From: an uncultured beta proteobacterium
GTDB taxonomy: Bacteria; Pseudomonadota; Gammaproteobacteria; Burkholderiales; Burkholderiaceae
Assembly: GCA_903930665.1 (NCBI GenBank)
Contig: CAIYZI010000175.1
Location: 1 to 10,111 of the forward strand
DNA length: 10,111 nucleotides
Direction: 5' to 3'
Part shown: positions 6,761 to 10,111 of the stretch, piece by piece
How positions within the stretch are numbered: position 1 is the first letter of the stretch
How the letters are laid out: every line of letters starts with the position of its first letter
The notes under the pieces: model-generated
What the model was told of the DNA's origin: nothing
Seen by the model: the letters and a program-made list of their open reading frames with translations, nothing else
The model's database searches: none
Translations under genes and position numbers: made by a program

Positions 6761-7738
6761 TTATTGCTGAGTAATGTCTTTCCAGCTTAATTCTTCTGGT
6801 TTTTTCCAGAAAGCCCATGACCCTCTTATTAAGTCTTTTGCCTTAAGGACTCGCTCTCGGGTTTTGCCTTTAGGAAAATCAATTAAAGCTACCTCATCCA
6901 ATTGTTTATCTCGGAGCGCTTGGCTTACTGTGTTCCATACGGTTTCAGACTGAGCAGTCCAGGCAAAGCCATTGTTAAGACATGACGGATCAATTTTTTC
7001 TTGATGGGGAATGTTGAGATATTTGGCTAATCCCGGAAGAAGAGGCGATTCACCAAAGATGGTGGCGATTTGATCAAATAACCTTGGGGTTTGAACGGTT
7101 TGTAATTTGCCGATGCCGCTAATCCAAATCGAATTAATGCTCGGTAAACCGCGCTGTTCGCGCTCCTGGTTAATGGGGTCGATATGCCAAAGCATTTGGA
7201 TTTCATTTTGGAGTTTGCGCCAGCGCTTGGCTAGCCCTTCTTCATGGGTATCCCGGGGCATCCACCAGTCAATATTGCGTCCGTGAGCTTGATCGATGCT
7301 ATGAGTATCTAAGGTAGTAAACGGTCCTGCCCCAATAAACCAATCTCGCTTTCCTTGAAATAGCAGGGGATTTTCAAAATCCTCCTCTAAATAAGGGAGA
7401 ACGGTTTTGAGTAATCGGGAGGATTCTTCCTGTGTCAGATCTATCTGATTTTGATTCATCAGAATAAGGTGATCCCGTGTCGCATGAAAATGCACCGGCT
7501 GTAGGCAGGCAATGGACTCGCTTGGGCTTACAGCTTGATCTGTTTGGCCTAAAAGCAGAATAGGGGCAATTGGCACCTCTTTTCCCAGTAGGAAGCGCTC
7601 ATGGGGCAGACCCATTGGTGGGTTATCTAAATGGGGCAGGTCGTCGGTTGCATCCAATGCGTCCTCCCCTGAAAGCATCAGGGTGAAGCGCTTCAAAAGG
7701 GGTGGGTTGGCATTCATCCCTCTGATTTTAGGTGGCAT
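6761..7738 (-). CDS. Conserved uncharacterised protein, RpfE-type (COG4255-like)
   Basis: The function is not known to me. The 325 residues show no signal peptide or membrane segment, so it is probably cytoplasmic. It resembles a proteobacterial family annotated either as 'regulatory protein, RpfE type' (after Xanthomonas rpfE) or as 'phosphoglycerate mutase'. The family marks I recognise are PVHFHATRDH at 81-90 and a tryptophan- and asparagine-rich block at 173-212 containing LQNEIQMLWH and INSIWISGIG. The metal-binding serine motif of true cofactor-independent phosphoglycerate mutases is not visible, so that name should not be taken as a function. The start at 7738 is uncertain: Met8 (7717) is an alternative, with GAGGG only two bases before it, which is too close. 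It opens the minus-strand block and ends six bp before recJ, so it probably shares recJ's transcript. Confidence 0.8.
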   Translation of the reverse strand: MPPKIRGMNANPPLLKRFTLMLSGEDALDATDDLPHLDNPPMGLPHERFLLGKEVPIAPILLLGQTDQAVSPSESIACLQPVHFHATRDHLILMNQNQIDLTQEESSRLLKTVLPYLEEDFENPLLFQGKRDWFIGAGPFTTLDTHSIDQAHGRNIDWWMPRDTHEEGLAKRWRKLQNEIQMLWHIDPINQEREQRGLPSINSIWISGIGKLQTVQTPRLFDQIATIFGESPLLPGLAKYLNIPHQEKIDPSCLNNGFAWTAQSETVWNTVSQALRDKQLDEVALIDFPKGKTRERVLKAKDLIRGSWAFWKKPEELSWKDITQQ

Positions 7739-7751
7739 TTCACTATTCCAT

Positions 7752-7779
7752 CAGTTTGATCTTCTAATTCACTAAACTG
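7752..7779. repeat. Inverted repeat in the 46-bp divergent spacer
   Basis: CAGTTT at 7752-7757 and AAACTG at 7774-7779 form a 6-bp inverted repeat with a 16-bp centre, filling most of the gap between the RpfE-type gene and lolC. Half-sites about two turns apart would suit a dimeric regulator, but six bases is short and the match may be chance. No convincing -10/-35 pair was found for either gene in this gap, and neither start has a good Shine-Dalgarno. Confidence 0.2.
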
Positions 7780-7784
7780 TCGTT

Positions 7785-9047
7785 ATGTTAAGAATTCCTA
7801 TTGAGCTTGAAATTGGCCTGCGCTATACCCGCTCCAAGCGTCGTAAGACGGTTGGTAGGCGTGATGGCTTCCTATCCTTTATATCCGGAATATCAACTGC
7901 TGGCATAGCACTTGGGGTTGCAGCCCTGATTGTGGTGCTTTCAGTAATGAATGGCTTTCAAAAAGACGTTCGTGATCGCATGTTGTCCGTTCTCTCCCAT
8001 GTGGAAATTACGTCGCCTGACGGCCTGCCCAATTGGGAGGACTTATCACTTAAGATTGCAGCTCAACCCCATGTTGTGGGGGTTGCCCCTATGGTTGCTT
8101 CCCAAGGTCTGTTGACCCGAGAAAATGTTATGCGTGGAGTGGCTATTCGAGGAATTTTGCCTAGCGAAGAGGGTAAGGTTTCTGATTTACCAAAACAGTT
8201 TGTAGCTGGCAGTATTGAGGATCTCAAGCCTGGAAGTTTTGGAGTGGCTTTGGGTGCGCAATTAGCTTCAATGGTGGGTGCCCATGTTGGCGATCGAATT
8301 AACTTAATTGTTCCAGAGACTGATCTTAGTCCAGCTGGTGCGATGCCGAGAATGCGCACCCTCCAAGTAGTTGGAATTGTGGATAGTGGTCATTATGAAT
8401 ATGACAGCTCATTAGCCATCATGAATTGGAAAGATGCCGCAGCCTTATTGCGTTTACATGACCCATCAGGGCTGCGTATAAAAGAGGATGATATGCAGCG
8501 TGCCCCCGAGGTTGCGAATCAGCTTGCGCAAATTGTTCCTCAAGATTTATGGGTAACTGACTGGTCTCGATCCAATCGAAATTGGTTTGCAGCGGTACAA
8601 ACCGAAAAGAAAATGATGTTCATTATTCTGACGCTCATTATTGGGGTGGCTGCGTTTAATTTAGTTTCCACCCTCGTTATGACTGTAAATGAAAAGCAGG
8701 CGGATATTGCGATTTTGCGAACTATGGGAGCTAGCTCAGGACTGATTCAAAGAATTTTCTTGATACAAGGTATAGCGATTGGCTTGCTTGGTTCATTGGC
8801 AGGCGTTGGCTTTGGTTTATTGATTGCCCTCAATATTGATGTGATTGTTCCGACTATAGAAGCAATCTTTCATGTGCAGTTTTTACCGCGTGAGGTGTAT
8901 TTCATTAGTGAGCTACCTTCCGATGTTAGGGCCTCTGATGTATTAACCGTTGGCCTCATGGCTTTTGGTTTGTCTGTTTTAGCAACCTTGTACCCAAGTC
9001 GCAGAGCGGCAAAAGTACAGCCTGCGGAGGCTTTGCGTTATGAGTAA
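7785..9047 (+). CDS. lolC: Lipoprotein-releasing ABC transporter permease (LolC/LolE family)
   Basis: This inner-membrane subunit of the Lol system extracts outer-membrane lipoproteins from the inner membrane and hands them to LolA, powered by LolD. The 420 residues show the family's four-helix plan: a cytoplasmic N-terminus with the family start (ELEIGLRYTR at 7-16), helix 1 at about 33-57, a large periplasmic domain at 58-270, then helices at about 277-300, 322-350 and 384-403. The cytoplasmic loop NEKQADIAILRTMGAS (302-317) is the expected coupling segment for LolD. The C-terminus YPSRRAAKVQPAEALRYE is typical of the family. Only one permease gene lies next to lolD, where E. coli has lolC and lolE. 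The protein may therefore act as a homodimer (the LolF-type arrangement), unless a second gene lies elsewhere. It overlaps lolD by 8 bp. Confidence 0.93.
   Translation: MLRIPIELEIGLRYTRSKRRKTVGRRDGFLSFISGISTAGIALGVAALIVVLSVMNGFQKDVRDRMLSVLSHVEITSPDGLPNWEDLSLKIAAQPHVVGVAPMVASQGLLTRENVMRGVAIRGILPSEEGKVSDLPKQFVAGSIEDLKPGSFGVALGAQLASMVGAHVGDRINLIVPETDLSPAGAMPRMRTLQVVGIVDSGHYEYDSSLAIMNWKDAAALLRLHDPSGLRIKEDDMQRAPEVANQLAQIVPQDLWVTDWSRSNRNWFAAVQTEKKMMFIILTLIIGVAAFNLVSTLVMTVNEKQADIAILRTMGASSGLIQRIFLIQGIAIGLLGSLAGVGFGLLIALNIDVIVPTIEAIFHVQFLPREVYFISELPSDVRASDVLTVGLMAFGLSVLATLYPSRRAAKVQPAEALRYE
9026..9030 (+). promoter_or_regulatory. Ribosome binding site of lolD (GGAGG) inside lolC
   Basis: GGAGG lies nine bases before the lolD ATG at 9040 and inside the end of lolC. 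It supports that start and the 8-bp overlap. Confidence 0.7.
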
Positions 9048-9729
9048 TTCATTGATACTGGATGCTAAAGGCCTCTCTAAAACTTATGGTCAGGGAATCA
9101 CTGCTGTAACGGTTTTGAAGGGAGTCGATCTGGAGGTCTCACCTTCAGAGAAGGTAGCGATTGTGGGCTCATCTGGATCAGGAAAAAGTACCTTATTACA
9201 CCTTTTAGGTGGATTAGATGCCCCTAGCTCTGGGACTGTGCTGCTCACTGGTTTGAATCTTCATGGTTTGTCTGTTGCAAAATTAGATCATTTACGCAAT
9301 CAAAGCCTTGGGTTTATTTATCAGTTCCACCATCTTTTGGATGAATTTAGCGCTGTAGAGAATGTGGCTTTGCCTTTGCGTATTCGTGGCCTTTCTCCAG
9401 ATGAGTCTATGGCAAGAGCTAGTGAGATATTGCGTTCAGTTGGCTTAGCGTCTAGAGAATTGCATACGCCAGGAGAGTTATCAGGTGGAGAGCGCCAACG
9501 TGTTGCCGTAGCGCGCGCTTTGGTGGGCAATCCGGCTTGCGTTTTAGCTGATGAACCTACTGGAAACCTGGATACGGAAACTGCTGATGGCGTATTTGAT
9601 TTAATGTTAGATATTGCTCGCGACCAAGGTACTGCTTTTGTGATCGTGACCCATGATCCCATTCGTGCAAAACGCTGTGATCGCATTTTGCATTTAGAGT
9701 GTGGAGCATTAAAGACATTTGCTCAATGA
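9040..9729 (+). CDS. lolD: Lipoprotein-releasing ABC transporter ATP-binding protein
   Basis: LolD is the cytoplasmic ATPase that drives lipoprotein release by LolC/E. The 229 residues fit the family, and all ABC motifs are present: Walker A GSSGSGKST at 43-51, Q-loop Gln95 in YQFHHLLDEFSAVEN, signature LSGGERQR at 147-154, Walker B VLADEP at 168-173 with catalytic Glu172, D-loop GNLD at 175-178 and H-loop His205. The FHHLLDEFSAVENV stretch after the Q-loop is, to my knowledge, typical of LolD and sets it apart from related FtsE/MacB ATPases. The pairing with lolC confirms the role. Its stop codon overlaps the start of tatD (ATGA), so the three genes are very likely one operon. Confidence 0.96.
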   Translation: MSNSLILDAKGLSKTYGQGITAVTVLKGVDLEVSPSEKVAIVGSSGSGKSTLLHLLGGLDAPSSGTVLLTGLNLHGLSVAKLDHLRNQSLGFIYQFHHLLDEFSAVENVALPLRIRGLSPDESMARASEILRSVGLASRELHTPGELSGGERQRVAVARALVGNPACVLADEPTGNLDTETADGVFDLMLDIARDQGTAFVIVTHDPIRAKRCDRILHLECGALKTFAQ

Positions 9730-10111
9730 GCGTTCATCTTTCTTGGGTTGATTCCCACTGCCATTTAGATGCACCAGAGTTTGCAAATACGCTTACTCAA
9801 ATTATTGATGCTGCAGAAAAGAAAGATGTCAAAGCGATTCTGCTTCCTACCGTCAGAGCGAAAGATGCCGATGCCGCAAGAGATATCGCCTCACGATTTG
9901 CAAAGAATATTCCAGGTTTGGTTTACGCTTTAGGTATTCATCCCCTGTTTGTTCATGAGGCGCAAGAGTCCGATATCGATATCCTGAGACAACATATTCA
10001 ATCCTCCTTAAGTGATTCTCGTTTTGTAGGTATTGGAGAGATTGGGCTGGATTACTTTGTTGAAGGCTTAGATCCAAAGAGGCAAGAATTTTTCCTAAAT
10101 GAACAATTAGA
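9726..10111 (+). CDS. tatD: TatD-family metal-dependent nuclease, partial (C-terminus beyond right edge)
   Basis: TatD-family proteins are metal-dependent hydrolases; E. coli members act as 3'-5' DNA/RNA exonucleases in DNA repair, and this copy could instead be a YcfH/YjjV-type paralogue. The frame starts at ATG 9726, overlapping the lolD stop by four bases, and stays open for 128 codons to the window end, about half of the usual 255-265 residues. Seen: DSHCHLD at 9-15 with the HxH metal ligands, ALGIHP as the GxHP strand near 76-81, and GEIGLDY near 109-115, whose Glu is a metal ligand. No clear Shine-Dalgarno precedes it, only AAAGA about ten bases upstream, so coupling to lolD is likely. 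In E. coli the comparable gene ycfH lies elsewhere than lolCDE, so which paralogue this is cannot be told from half a protein. Confidence 0.92.
   Translation, partial: MSVHLSWVDSHCHLDAPEFANTLTQIIDAAEKKDVKAILLPTVRAKDADAARDIASRFAKNIPGLVYALGIHPLFVHEAQESDIDILRQHIQSSLSDSRFVGIGEIGLDYFVEGLDPKRQEFFLNEQL

Overview
The window looks like a core-genome segment of a betaproteobacterium, most likely a Burkholderiales member with modest GC content such as Polynucleobacter. That assignment rests on gene order and protein motifs recalled from the families; no search was run. Coding density is high and the gene content is housekeeping. I see no mobile element, CRISPR array, phage gene, rRNA or tRNA.

Layout: (1) 1-505, minus strand, the N-terminal two thirds of a ferredoxin/flavodoxin-NADP reductase (fpr) that runs off the left edge. 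(2) 506-661, a divergent intergenic region with a TATAAT box facing fpr and a 12-bp palindrome flanked by a 7-bp direct repeat. (3) Plus strand, dsbB (disulfide oxidoreductase of the inner membrane), then cysK (cysteine synthase A), ending at a strong bidirectional terminator at 2248-2279. (4) Minus strand, a four-gene block transcribed right to left: an RpfE-type/COG4255-like uncharacterised gene, recJ, prfB (with the programmed +1 frameshift intact) and lysS. recJ-prfB-lysS is the same order as in E. coli. (5) A 46-bp divergent spacer. (6) Plus strand, lolC-lolD-tatD, with overlapping ends; tatD runs off the right edge.

The genes cover redox and thiol chemistry (fpr, dsbB, cysK), DNA repair (recJ), translation (prfB, lysS), export of lipoproteins to the outer membrane (lolCD) and a TatD-family nuclease. 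Two genes are cut by the window edges. prfB must be read through a frameshift, so a single open frame shows only its second part.

Nothing here amounts to a new system. The most worthwhile items are the uncharacterised gene 6 bp upstream of recJ, the intact RF2 frameshift site, a possible promoter with an unusually short leader in front of prfB, the single Lol permease, and small repeat structures in the intergenic regions.
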